NCBI GenBank assembly: GCA_913063165.1
Contig: CAJXZL010000020.1
Coordinates: 1-40,216 of the forward strand
From: an uncultured Saccharospirillaceae bacterium
GTDB lineage: Bacteria > Pseudomonadota > Gammaproteobacteria > Pseudomonadales > Natronospirillaceae
DNA: 40,216 nt
Direction: 5' to 3'
Shown here: positions 26,646-34,427 of the stretch, in pieces
Layout: every line of letters starts with the position of its first letter
How positions within the stretch are numbered: position 1 is the stretch's first letter
Position numbers and translations under genes: made by a program
The notes under the pieces: model-generated
The model's database searches: none
What the model saw: the letters and a program-made list of their open reading frames with translations, nothing else
What the model was told of the DNA's origin: nothing

Positions 26646-27307
26646 GTACCCACTTACGCGGCGCAACCCTGTTAATGGATTGGGACGGCTGTTTGGTTGA
26701 TAGTCTGCCCTACTGGCGGCTATCTGTGGTTGAAGCCTTAGCCGATTTGGGCATTACCGCGACTGCGACCCAATTGGCGACCGCATTGCATCAGTGGTCC
26801 TATCTAACCGACTTGGGTGTACCCGATCTCAACGCCTTTTCGCAATCACTTTATGGGCATTTTCGTGCCCACTTACCCGATATTGCACTCAACCCTGGTG
26901 CACAGAATGCGCTCGAACAGCTACACCTTGCAGGGGTCGGCATGGCCATTGTCACCTCCAGCCCCTTAGCCAAAGTCGCCCCCGTTGCAGAGCGATTGGC
27001 ATTGCGCCATTATTTCCAACGCATCATTACCAAGGACGATGTTGAGCAACTGAAGCCCCATCCTGAACCCTTGCATTTGGCCATGTCACAGCTAGATTGC
27101 CAACCGCACCGCACCTTTATGATCGGTGACGGAAAAGTGGATGTATTGGCCGGTAATCAGGCGGGGATAAGGTCGCTGTGGTATCACCCAGACCACAACC
27201 ATGATTTCCATAGCAACCGCGCTGAAACCGCCTCGTTGCCACACCATGAGTTGCAACATTGGGATCAGCTGCTACCGTTATTAGCATCCCTGCTCGACGC
27301 TGAATAG
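26642..27307 (+). CDS. HAD-superfamily phosphatase, phosphoglycolate phosphatase-like
   Basis: This is a subfamily I HAD hydrolase for a small phosphate ester; its substrate is not determinable here. The 221-residue protein has motif I DWDGCLVDS (nucleophile Asp13, acid Asp15), an alpha-helical cap, motif II VTSS, motif III lysine in EQLKPHPEP, and motif IV GDGKVDVLAG. The start is GTG 26642, overlapping the alr stop as GTGA, so the gene is probably translated with alr. Gph- or YcjU-like roles are equally possible. Confidence 0.87.
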   Translation: MSTHLRGATLLMDWDGCLVDSLPYWRLSVVEALADLGITATATQLATALHQWSYLTDLGVPDLNAFSQSLYGHFRAHLPDIALNPGAQNALEQLHLAGVGMAIVTSSPLAKVAPVAERLALRHYFQRIITKDDVEQLKPHPEPLHLAMSQLDCQPHRTFMIGDGKVDVLAGNQAGIRSLWYHPDHNHDFHSNRAETASLPHHELQHWDQLLPLLASLLDAE

Positions 27308-27324
27308 GCGCTTACGTGCACGGC

Positions 27325-27336
27325 ATTGCCGGCAAT
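27325..27336. repeat. Perfect 12-bp palindrome upstream of cpxR
   Basis: ATTGCCGGCAAT is a self-complementary 12-mer ten bases before the CpxR box. It lies just after the HAD gene stop. It could be a second operator or part of a weak 3' structure for the dnaB operon; no T-tract follows. Confidence 0.4.
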
Positions 27337-27345
27337 CATGGCCTT

Positions 27346-27361
27346 GTAAAATTTGGGTAAA
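27346..27361 (+). promoter_or_regulatory. CpxR box upstream of cpxR
   Basis: GTAAA (27346-27350) and GTAAA (27357-27361) are exact tandem half-sites separated by six bases. The E. coli CpxR consensus is two GTAAA repeats with about five bases between. A TAGAAT -10 candidate (27389-27394) with a poor -35 follows, placing the box near -47. This fits autoactivation by CpxR. Confidence 0.6.
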
Positions 27362-27418
27362 TCAACGATGCGGTGCACGATAGACTCATAGAATATAGGA
27401 AACTTAAGGACAGCCCTC

Positions 27419-28135
27419 ATGCCTACACAATCTAAGAACCGTTTATTGCTCATCGACGATGACAAAAGTTTGGGTCAACTCCTACAGGAATACTTAGAGA
27501 TTGAGGGGTTCAGGCTCGACTTGGCGCCCAATGGAGCGACCGGCATCCAAAAAGCCGACAAGCAATATGAATTGATTCTATTAGACGTGATGATGCCCGA
27601 CATGAATGGCTTTGAAGTCCTGAAGCACATTCGACAGTCTGGCAACAAGACCCCCATTTTGATGCTTACCGCTAAGGGCGATGAGATGGACCGCGTTTTG
27701 GGTCTTGAACTGGGTGCAGACGACTACTTGCCAAAGCCTTATTCTCACCGTGAGTTGGTCGCCCGCATTCGCGCCCTCATTCGCCGCTCACATATCGACG
27801 CCGATGACGCACCGAAACACATCCAATTAGATCTGAACAGTGTGCACCTGGATACCGCAACCCACACGGTGAAGGTCAATGACGTGCTACTAGAATTCAC
27901 CACCACTGAATTTCGGGTATTGCAGGCATTGATGCAGGAAGCAGGTAGTGTGGTCGACAAAAATGCATTAAACATTGCCGCTCTTGGCCGTCCTATCGAA
28001 TTGTATGACCGTTCTATCGATATGCACGTGTCAAACCTGCGCAAAAAAATCGCACAAGTGGCTGGCGATGATCCAAAAATTCGCACCATCCGCGGTGTGG
28101 GCTATCTGTTTGTCACCGGTGCCAGTGACTCATGA
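27419..28135 (+). CDS. cpxR: CpxR-type OmpR-family response regulator
   Basis: This is the envelope-stress response regulator of the CpxRA type. The 238-residue protein has a receiver domain (about 8-122) with the acidic pair in LLLIDDDKS, phospho-acceptor Asp56 in LLDVMMPDMNG, MLTAKG and the Lys in YLPKPYS. An OmpR winged helix (about 135-232) follows. The stretch MDRVLGLELGADDYLPKP and the C-terminal DRSIDMHVSNLRKKI match CpxR closely. The ATG has AAGGA eight bases upstream. The sensor kinase overlaps by four bases (ATGA). A CpxR box precedes the gene. Confidence 0.87.
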   Translation: MPTQSKNRLLLIDDDKSLGQLLQEYLEIEGFRLDLAPNGATGIQKADKQYELILLDVMMPDMNGFEVLKHIRQSGNKTPILMLTAKGDEMDRVLGLELGADDYLPKPYSHRELVARIRALIRRSHIDADDAPKHIQLDLNSVHLDTATHTVKVNDVLLEFTTTEFRVLQALMQEAGSVVDKNALNIAALGRPIELYDRSIDMHVSNLRKKIAQVAGDDPKIRTIRGVGYLFVTGASDS

Positions 28136-29571
28136 AGCTACGCAGACTTCTTGCTAGCGCAACGCCTTGGCACACGCTGTTCGGTAAAATCTTTTTGTGG
28201 TTCTGGCTCTCGTCACTGCTGATCATGGCCATCACCAATGTGGTGGTCAAATCGGTTAACAAGCCCTTTCAGCTTACCGAGCCAACCGATATTCAGGTCA
28301 CGACGCTGGTCAGTCATGCCCACCGCGTGTTGGATCTGTATGACCTCTATGGTGAGGATGCCTTTGCTGAATTGGCGCACCTCAACGAGCGTGAACGTAT
28401 TCAGGTGTACTTGGTTGATGAAAACCTCACCGTGATCGGCACACCCAGGCCTCCACGCGCAGTATTTCCGCTACTCGCAGGCCTCTTAAACCAAGAACAA
28501 CCCATGATTGGCACCTGGCAACGAGAAATTTGGATGGGGCCAGCGAGTATCGAACTCAGTGGACATCCGTTTCACATCCTCATTCGCGGCATCGCAGAAG
28601 ATGCCGACCTGCCGATGGCATCGTCCTATAGTGAGTCTGTGATCTTTGCTATTGCCCTGATTCTCAGTGGCCTTCTCAGTGGCATCCTGGCGTGGTCGTT
28701 TTCACGGCCACTCAAACAATTCCGTCTGGCGTCTCAGAAATTGGCCAACGGCAACCTATCAACCCGCGTTGGACAGTCACTGACCAACCGATTGGACGAA
28801 TTCGGCAGCCTTGGCAGAGACTTCGATCACATGGCGGACCGATTGCAAAACTTGGTCAGCGCGCAACAACGGCTACTGGGCAATGTCAGCCATGAATTGC
28901 GTTCGCCGATCACCCGAATTCAGGTTGCTTTAGGCATCGCTATTCAGAAAGCGGGGCCTGAGGCAGAAAACATCTTGATGCGTATTGAACGTGAAACCAT
29001 CAAGCTCGAAGTCATGATCGCACAGGTACTGCGTCTGTCCCGTCTTGAAAACCAGATGCAAGACTTGCAGAAAAAGCGCGTGGACCTCAACCAGCTTCTG
29101 GAACAGCTTGCCGACGATGCACACTTTGAAGCCCAGGCCAGCCACAAACAGGTGGTATTCACACCATCAGGCAATAACTGGGTCTGTGGGGAATCGACAC
29201 TGCTGCATAGCGCCATCGAAAACGTGGTACGCAATGGCATCCGATTTACTGAAGAAAACACCAGCGTTGACATCTCGACCCGTGCACTGACCTTTGAGGG
29301 CTGCAAAAAAGTCGAAATCGTGGTCCGTGACCATGGTCCTGGTGCGCCAGAAGATATGCTAGAACGGTTGTTTGAACCCTTTTACCGTGCGGTTGACAAC
29401 ACGTCAGATGGCGGCGCCGGATTGGGCTTATCAATAGCGCGCCAAGTGGTGACCCGACATGGCGGCTTTATCAGTGCCAGAAACCATCTATCAGGCGGGC
29501 TGGAAGTGGTCATTCAACTCTTGGATTGCGAAGCTACGGGCGGCAGTGATGCCGATGCGCCATGCCAGTGA
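28132..29571 (+). CDS. cpxA: CpxA-type sensor histidine kinase
   Basis: This is a membrane sensor kinase paired with the CpxR-type regulator. The 479-residue protein has a first transmembrane helix at about 18-38 (FLWFWLSSLLIMAI), a periplasmic sensor region (about 40-165) and a second helix at about 168-190. HAMP follows (SRPLKQFRLASQKLANG). HisKA has the phospho-acceptor His254 in VSHELRSPITR. HATPase_c has the N-box NVVRNGIRF, DHGPGAP and GAGLGLSI. The position of the aromatic first helix and the short periplasmic domain resemble CpxA. No cpxP-like gene is next to it. Its ATG overlaps the cpxR stop. Confidence 0.84.
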   Translation: MKLRRLLASATPWHTLFGKIFLWFWLSSLLIMAITNVVVKSVNKPFQLTEPTDIQVTTLVSHAHRVLDLYDLYGEDAFAELAHLNERERIQVYLVDENLTVIGTPRPPRAVFPLLAGLLNQEQPMIGTWQREIWMGPASIELSGHPFHILIRGIAEDADLPMASSYSESVIFAIALILSGLLSGILAWSFSRPLKQFRLASQKLANGNLSTRVGQSLTNRLDEFGSLGRDFDHMADRLQNLVSAQQRLLGNVSHELRSPITRIQVALGIAIQKAGPEAENILMRIERETIKLEVMIAQVLRLSRLENQMQDLQKKRVDLNQLLEQLADDAHFEAQASHKQVVFTPSGNNWVCGESTLLHSAIENVVRNGIRFTEENTSVDISTRALTFEGCKKVEIVVRDHGPGAPEDMLERLFEPFYRAVDNTSDGGAGLGLSIARQVVTRHGGFISARNHLSGGLEVVIQLLDCEATGGSDADAPCQ

Positions 29572-29707
29572 TTTCCAGACTACCCTGCCAACGGCATCTG
29601 AAATTGACTAGGCAATACCCACTGACAGGGTATGGGTCACAGCGCCAGTGGCAGAACCTGAGTCCGGGTTTCCGTTGTTCGCTCACTACCGTGGCGCGGG
29701 CTTAGGA

Positions 29708-30268
29708 ATGGACGGCCCTCTCATCTCCACAGAACGTTTGCACCTCAACTTGGCCCATTCATCAATGGCCGATGCGTCATCTCAGTTTCATGTGCGCAAC
29801 GCAGACCACTTTAGGATCGGCTCCCCTGACAACCTATTGGTGCAGCAACCTGATGGCTTTTGGTCTGACCGATTGGCGCAGCTGGTCCATATACAAGCAT
29901 GCGGGGCTGGTTTGTCATTCTATGGAACAGACCCCATTACTGGCGATTTACTCTTGGAAATCCATGTGTCCAATATCGTGCGGGGCGTGTTTCAGGCCTG
30001 TCATATCGGCTATAAAATCGACCAGGGGTTTGAAGGCAAGGGTCTGATGTTTGAAGCCATGACGGCCGTTATTGACTATCTGTTTGATCACGTCAATTTA
30101 CACCGCATCATGGCGAATTATCAGCCCAGCAATCAGCGAAGTAGTCGCTTACTACAGCGTTTGGGCTTTACCGAAGAAGGCCTAGCGAAAGATTACCTGT
30201 TTTTGAATGGCCAATGGCGAGACCATGTCTTAACCGCACTGACCAACCCAAATTGGCAGAATAATTAA
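29708..30268 (+). CDS. RimJ-like GNAT N-acetyltransferase
   Basis: This GNAT enzyme uses acetyl-CoA, probably on a protein N-terminus. The C-terminal half matches E. coli RimJ closely: NIVRGVFQACHIGYKID, GKGLMFEAMTAVIDYL, HRIMANYQPSN, RLLQRLGFTEEG.AKDYL and NGQWRDHVLTALT. RimJ acetylates ribosomal protein S5, but whether this is the S5 enzyme is inference. Start: ATG 29708 is near family length (186 aa), though AGGA abuts it directly. GTG 29648 gives 20 more residues without a clear Shine-Dalgarno. Either start is possible. The gap after cpxA is too small to show a separate promoter with confidence. Confidence 0.85.
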   Translation: MDGPLISTERLHLNLAHSSMADASSQFHVRNADHFRIGSPDNLLVQQPDGFWSDRLAQLVHIQACGAGLSFYGTDPITGDLLLEIHVSNIVRGVFQACHIGYKIDQGFEGKGLMFEAMTAVIDYLFDHVNLHRIMANYQPSNQRSSRLLQRLGFTEEGLAKDYLFLNGQWRDHVLTALTNPNWQNN

Positions 30269-30299
30269 GCCAGTCACTTTGGCATTATCTTGAATGCTT

Positions 30300-30460
30300 C
30301 TGGGTTTGTTTCTCTGCTCACTTTTTTGCTCTCTGCTCTATTCTGCTCTGCTCGTATCCCGCACCTGGGTTTTTGCTCAGTCTTTTTCTTCACATGCCTC
30401 CTGTGTTTTCTTTCCGCCCTGCTTATCCTATTATCTGTTTCCCTAATACACTGTGGCCCT
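30300..30460 (+). other. Pyrimidine-rich tract upstream of ybaK
   Basis: The plus strand is markedly rich in T and C, with repeated TCTGCTC/GCTCTCTG-like words over about 150 bases. The frame in phase with ybaK is open through it and would add about 59 hydrophobic, Leu/Phe/Cys-rich residues from a TTG at 30290. I read this as non-coding leader DNA whose composition mimics a membrane segment, but see the findings. Confidence 0.5.
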
Positions 30461-30466
30461 GTATCC

Positions 30467-30940
30467 ATGACACCCGCTATCAACCAACTCAAAGCCGCCA
30501 AAGTTGACTTTCACACCTGGCCCTACACAGTGGAAGCCACCGATCTAGGTTATGGATTGGCAGCAGCGAAAGCCTTGTCCGTCTCACCAGACCGCTTATT
30601 TAAAACCCTGATGATTGCCCAAGACACCAAACCGGCTGTCATGGCCGTTACCATCATTCCCACATCACATACCCTGTCGTTAAAAAAAGCCGCGCAGGCG
30701 ATGGGTTGGAAAAAAGCCATCATGGCAGACCCTACCCGTGCACAACGCTCAAGCGGGTATATATTGGGTGGTATCAGTCCGTTCGGACAGAAAACCCAAC
30801 TCCCCACCCTATTGGATGCTAGCGCCAGCAACTTTGATGAAATCTATATTAGCGCCGGCAAACGGGGACTGCAGGTATCACTGGCGCCTGCGGTTTTAGG
30901 CCAGTTACTAGGCGCAAGCCTCGTGGCGTTGATTGAATAG
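30467..30940 (+). CDS. ybaK: Cys-tRNA(Pro) deacylase YbaK/EbsC
   Basis: YbaK hydrolyses cysteine mischarged on tRNA(Pro), acting with prolyl-tRNA synthetase. The 157-residue protein starts MTPAINQLKAAKV as in E. coli YbaK (MTPAVKLLEKNKI). It has the family blocks DRLFKTLMI with the conserved lysine, MADPTRAQRSSGYILGGISPFGQK and YISAGKRGLQVSLAP. The ATG at 30467 is chosen by this match. No Shine-Dalgarno is obvious, and the in-frame upstream extension encodes hydrophobic sequence unlike the family. Confidence 0.92.
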   Translation: MTPAINQLKAAKVDFHTWPYTVEATDLGYGLAAAKALSVSPDRLFKTLMIAQDTKPAVMAVTIIPTSHTLSLKKAAQAMGWKKAIMADPTRAQRSSGYILGGISPFGQKTQLPTLLDASASNFDEIYISAGKRGLQVSLAPAVLGQLLGASLVALIE

Positions 30941-30950
30941 GGTAGAAAAT

Positions 30951-30980
30951 GGCTGTGATTATTCACAGGGCTAACAGCCC
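30951..30980 (+). other. Overlapping inverted repeats after ybaK
   Basis: CTGTG/CACAG (30953-30968) and GGGCT/AGCCC (30968-30980) form two adjacent small hairpins. GGCTGT (30951-30956) and ACAGCC (30974-30979) form a mutually exclusive outer pairing. No T-tract follows. It may mark the ybaK mRNA 3' end. Confidence 0.3.
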
Positions 30981-31081
30981 CATTCAACAAATCCATTCGC
31001 GTGATTCCAAACCGACGCGTTTGCCCTAGCGTTGTTCCTTCTCCCGCGATTGTCTGTTCCTTCCGCTATTGCATCCCTTAA

Positions 31082-31111
31082 TTGTCTTTCTAGTATCTGT
31101 TTTTTTATGCT
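31082..31111 (+). promoter_or_regulatory. Weak candidate promoter for the DUF2147 gene
   Basis: TTGTCT (31082-31087) and TATGCT (31106-31111) are 18 bases apart within the 220-bp gap after ybaK. The matches are partial. Apart from this pair, the small hairpins at 30951-30980 and a doubtful 26-codon ORF at 30949, I see no structure in this gap. Confidence 0.3.
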
Positions 31112-31160
31112 AACGTATCGGCTGGTTTAGACTTCATCTAACAATAAGAGAGAAAAGCAC

Positions 31161-31604
31161 ATGAAACATATTATTTTAGCGGCATTGGTGATGTTGGGCG
31201 GTTTCTTCCAATTCGCAATTGCGAGCGAAGGCCATTCTCCTGTCGGCACTTGGACTACGGTCGATGACGAAACAGGCGAGAAGAAAAGCATTGTCAAAAT
31301 GTGGATCGACGGCAAAGAATTAAAGGGTCAAATCGTTGAACTTTTAGATCCAGCCAAGAAGGGCAACCTGTGCACCGAATGTAAAGGCGCTAACAAGAAC
31401 CAGCCTATTGAAGGCATGATCTTCGTTTGGGGCTTGACTGAAGATGGCGACGAGTGGAATGGTGGCAAAATCCTAGATCCTAAGAATGGCAAAGAATACA
31501 AAGCCAAACTGTCTGTGATCAGTGGTGGCGATCAGCTAGAAGTTCGTGGTTTTATCGGTTTCGCACTGCTAGGTCGTACGCAGACCTGGACCCGCATGGA
31601 ATAA
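31161..31604 (+). CDS. Secreted DUF2147-family protein
   Basis: The function is unknown. The 147-residue protein has a clear signal peptide (Lys2, hydrophobic core 4-19, cleavage near AIA-S at 21/22). A DUF2147 beta-rich domain follows, with VGTWTTVDDETGEKKSIVKM, a C-x2-C pair (Cys71, Cys74), GKILDPKNGKEYKAKL and LEVRGFIGFALLGRTQTWTR. The end of that last stretch is the strongest family hallmark. The mature protein should be periplasmic or outer-membrane associated. It is probably monocistronic, ending at a strong bidirectional terminator. AGAGAG precedes the ATG. Confidence 0.9.
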   Translation: MKHIILAALVMLGGFFQFAIASEGHSPVGTWTTVDDETGEKKSIVKMWIDGKELKGQIVELLDPAKKGNLCTECKGANKNQPIEGMIFVWGLTEDGDEWNGGKILDPKNGKEYKAKLSVISGGDQLEVRGFIGFALLGRTQTWTRME

Positions 31605-31645
31605 ATGTGACAGGTGACACTGGAGGCCGATAAATCCTCCCCAAT

Positions 31646-31675
31646 AAAAAAGGGCACTTCACAGTGCCCTTTTTT
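31646..31675. terminator. Bidirectional intrinsic terminator
   Basis: AAAAAAGGGCACT (31646-31658) and AGTGCCCTTTTTT (31663-31675) form a perfect 13-bp stem with the loop TCAC. T runs exist on both strands. It serves the DUF2147 gene from the left and rpiA from the right. Confidence 0.92.
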
Positions 31676-31692
31676 GTGTCTGTCAGGTGGAA

Positions 31693-32397
31693 TTAGAAGT
31701 AGTTGCCATCCTGAGACACGGTATTCATGGTCGAAAAGGTTTTAACACCCTCAGCCGAAGCCAACATCAGAACATCTGCAGGACGGCGCGCAAACAAACC
31801 ATTGCTCACAACACCCACGATATCGTTCAAGGTCTGCTCTAATGCTTCTGGGTCTTCAATGGCCATGTCATGGATATCAATAATCTGGTTGCCATTATCC
31901 GTGGTCACGCCTTCACGCCACACTGGATTGCCGCCAAGGGCGACAATTTCACGGGCAACATAGCTGCGCGCCATCGGAATGACTTCAACCGGTAGTGGGA
32001 ATCGACCCAACACCTCGACGCCTTTGCTGCTGTCTGCAATACAGACAAACTTTTTAGCCACTGCCGCGACAATCTTTTCACGTGTCAATGCGGCACCGCC
32101 GCCTTTGATCAAATGCAGTTTTTTGTTGGCTTCATCAGCACCATCGACATACACAGCTATCTGCGTGACCTGGTTAAGATCAAATACTTCAATACCGGCA
32201 GCACGTAGCAATTCAGCGGTTGCATCCGAGCTGGCCACGGCACCCAAAAAACGCGACTTGTGAGGCGCGAGTGCTTCAATAAACTTATTGGCTGTACTGC
32301 CTGTACCCACACCAATAATGGTATCGGCATGCAGATCGGGCAGTATGTATTTAAGGGCCGCTTCTGCCACATTTTGCTTCAGTTGGTCCTGATTCAT
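31693..32397 (-). CDS. rpiA: Ribose-5-phosphate isomerase A
   Basis: RpiA interconverts ribose 5-phosphate and ribulose 5-phosphate in the pentose phosphate pathway. The 234-residue protein has [12 protein letters not shown], the DGADE motif followed by [16 protein letters not shown] with the catalytic Glu, and later DSSK and the GNPVWRE block. It carries about a dozen extra residues at the C-terminus ([13 protein letters not shown]) relative to E. coli. The ATG at 32397 has AGGA seven bases upstream. The longer in-frame reading to 32514 adds a non-homologous segment and is rejected. It diverges from ilvA, the conserved rpiA/ilvA arrangement of gammaproteobacteria. Confidence 0.97.
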   Translation of the reverse strand: MNQDQLKQNVAEAALKYILPDLHADTIIGVGTGSTANKFIEALAPHKSRFLGAVASSDATAELLRAAGIEVFDLNQVTQIAVYVDGADEANKKLHLIKGGGAALTREKIVAAVAKKFVCIADSSKGVEVLGRFPLPVEVIPMARSYVAREIVALGGNPVWREGVTTDNGNQIIDIHDMAIEDPEALEQTLNDIVGVVSNGLFARRPADVLMLASAEGVKTFSTMNTVSQDGNYF

Positions 32398-32411
32398 GCT
32401 GTTGTCCTGTA

Positions 32412-32438
32412 TTGAGGTCACTGTGATGCCATTATAAT
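32412..32438 (+). promoter_or_regulatory. Candidate ilvA promoter; consensus -10 on both strands
   Basis: TATAAT (32433-32438) is a perfect -10 on the plus strand, with TTGAGG (32412-32417) 15 bases upstream, a short spacer. The surrounding ATTATAAT also gives TATAAT on the minus strand (32436-32431), which could serve rpiA. The gap between the two start codons is 134 bp. Confidence 0.4.
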
Positions 32439-32531
32439 CCGAAATGTACTGAAAATAATCACATCCTTCTGTTACCTGCGACTTATTTGGGTAAACTGTC
32501 CCATACAACCCCACACAAGACCTGAGAATTT

Positions 32532-34040
32532 ATGATCGACGCACTGGTAAAGAGAATATTAACCGCCAAGGTATATGCTGCCGCAATTCAAACGCCCTTG
32601 GATCCGGCCAAAAATCTGTCCGTGCGTATGAACAACCATGTGTTGCTCAAGCGTGAAGACCTACAGCCGGTATTCTCATTCAAAATTCGTGGTGCCTATA
32701 ATAAGATGGCGCAATTAACGGATGCTGAAAAAGCCAAAGGTGTGATTTGTGCGTCTGCGGGCAACCATGCACAGGGCTTGGCAGAGTCTGCCAAACTTAT
32801 GGGTGTAAAAGCGGTCATTGTGATGCCCAAGACTACCCCCGACATCAAGGTGCAAGCAGTGCGATCACGGGGGGCCAAGGTGGTATTGCATGGCGATGCC
32901 TATGATGATGCTTTGGCCCATTCGCTAGAACTCACGGCTGCCAAGGGATATACCTTTGTACACCCCTATGATGACTTAGATGTTATGGCTGGTCAGGGTA
33001 CCATCGCCATGGAGCTCATGAGCCAACACCAAGCCATTGACGCCATATTTATTCCTGTCGGCGGCGGCGGCCTGATCAGCGGGGTGGCTGCCTATGTGAA
33101 ATACCTGCATCCCCACATCAAAATCATCGCTGTAGAATTTGAAGAATCTGCCAGCTTACAGGCCGCTATGAAAGCTGGCCGTCGTGTTCGCTTGCCACAG
33201 GTCGGCATTTTTGCCGATGGCATTGCAGTGGCTCAGGTTGGCGAAAAACCTTGGCAAATACTCAAAGACCATGTCGATGAGGTCATTACTGTATCGGCTG
33301 ACGAGATCTGCGCTGCCATCAAAGACGTGTTTGACGATACACGCTCAGTCGCCGAGCCTGCTGGCGCGACCAGTATCGCTGGTCTGAAAAAATACGTAAG
33401 CCAATCTGGGGTGACTGGAAAAAATTTGGTGGCCATTTGTTCGGGCGCTAACGTGAATTTTGATAGGCTACGGTATGTGGCAGAACGTGCAGAGGTCGGT
33501 GAACACCGTGAGGCCATTTTGGCGGTGACCATTCCCGAAGAGCCGGGCAGTTATCACCACTTTATCAATATGATTGGTAAACGCAGCATTACCGAATTTA
33601 ATTATCGCTATAGCAGCCGCACCTCAGCGCAGATATTTGTGGGGATAAAAATTGCCGACAATGATGACCGACTGAATCTGGTTGCTGAATTGACCAATGC
33701 GGGCTATGCCACGGTAGATTTGACCGAAGACGACCTTGCCAAGTCTCACATCCGTTATATGGTCGGTGGCCACACGGACGGCATTAGCAATGAGCATCTG
33801 TATCGTTTTCAGTTCCCAGAACGCCCAGGTGCCTTGCTAAACTTCTTAAAGAAACTGGGTCGTAAGTTTAATATTTCGTTGTTTCATTACCGCAATCACG
33901 GCGCGGCTGATGGACGCGTACTCTGTGGACTGCAAGTCCCACCAGAAGACAAAGCCCAGTTTACAGCCTTGCTAGATGAATTGGGGTATCCGTATTGGAA
34001 TGAAACTGAGAATCCAGCTTATCGTTTGTTCTTAGGCTAA
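32532..34040 (+). CDS. ilvA: Threonine ammonia-lyase, biosynthetic (IlvA)
   Basis: IlvA deaminates threonine to 2-oxobutanoate, the first step toward isoleucine, and is inhibited by isoleucine. The 502-residue protein has the PLP lysine Lys51 in SFKIRGAYNK, SAGNHAQG, the phosphate-binding GGGGLISG loop, and two C-terminal ACT-like regulatory subdomains (about 325-410 and 420-500). These mark the allosteric biosynthetic form rather than the catabolic TdcB form. Length is normal. Its stop overlaps the convergent DUF3301 gene by four bases. Confidence 0.97.
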   Translation: MIDALVKRILTAKVYAAAIQTPLDPAKNLSVRMNNHVLLKREDLQPVFSFKIRGAYNKMAQLTDAEKAKGVICASAGNHAQGLAESAKLMGVKAVIVMPKTTPDIKVQAVRSRGAKVVLHGDAYDDALAHSLELTAAKGYTFVHPYDDLDVMAGQGTIAMELMSQHQAIDAIFIPVGGGGLISGVAAYVKYLHPHIKIIAVEFEESASLQAAMKAGRRVRLPQVGIFADGIAVAQVGEKPWQILKDHVDEVITVSADEICAAIKDVFDDTRSVAEPAGATSIAGLKKYVSQSGVTGKNLVAICSGANVNFDRLRYVAERAEVGEHREAILAVTIPEEPGSYHHFINMIGKRSITEFNYRYSSRTSAQIFVGIKIADNDDRLNLVAELTNAGYATVDLTEDDLAKSHIRYMVGGHTDGISNEHLYRFQFPERPGALLNFLKKLGRKFNISLFHYRNHGAADGRVLCGLQVPPEDKAQFTALLDELGYPYWNETENPAYRLFLG

Positions 34041-34369
34041 TGAACGGCGTCGTCTTCCATCTCGTAGGGATCGGTGACGATTTGCCGTACTTGGCGGCCC
34101 TGCATAATGACAAAGCCTAGGTGACGATATTTGCCCGTGGTGGCGAACTCAAATTCATAATAGCGTTCAACATGCCACAATAGGGCCGTTTCACGAATCC
34201 AACGCCGCTTCCGCAGCACCAAGTTCTGGTCTAACCACTGCAAATCCATGGTCTGACAATAACGCTTGGCATGGGCCTGCGCCATTTCTTTGCGTTGAAT
34301 GGAGCGCCACCACCAAAACACAATGGCGCCGGCACCCAACAATTGGTACAGGGTATAGATAGTAATCAC
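34037..34369 (-). CDS. DUF3301-family small membrane protein
   Basis: The function is unknown. The 110-residue protein has one N-terminal transmembrane helix (about 5-21, YTLYQLLGAGAIVFWWW). A basic, Trp/Tyr-rich cytoplasmic part follows, with AKRYCQTMDLQWLDQNLVLRKRRW, YYEFEFATTGKYRHLGFVIMQGR and an acidic end. This is the DUF3301 pattern found widely in gammaproteobacteria. It lies between ilvA (tail-to-tail, four-base overlap) and the GGDEF gene, 58 bases downstream of the latter in the same direction. Confidence 0.8.
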   Translation of the reverse strand: MITIYTLYQLLGAGAIVFWWWRSIQRKEMAQAHAKRYCQTMDLQWLDQNLVLRKRRWIRETALLWHVERYYEFEFATTGKYRHLGFVIMQGRQVRQIVTDPYEMEDDAVH

Positions 34370-34427
34370 AGTCTGTCTCGCTTACACAGGGAGATTACCT
34401 GTTGGACCACCCTGTGTATATGCGGCA

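Noticed and set aside
30274-30501. 75-codon highly charged minus-strand ORF across the pyrimidine-rich tract
   Set aside because: Its Lys/Arg/Glu richness follows directly from purine-rich DNA on that strand; no ribosome binding site or homology seen.
30949-31029. 26-codon ORF after ybaK with AGGG upstream
   Set aside because: Very short, no recognised family, and its only support is a fair Shine-Dalgarno; conservation data would be needed.
32398-32514. N-terminal extension of rpiA
   Set aside because: Family start is at ATG 32397 with AGGA; the extra sequence is the rpiA/ilvA promoter region.
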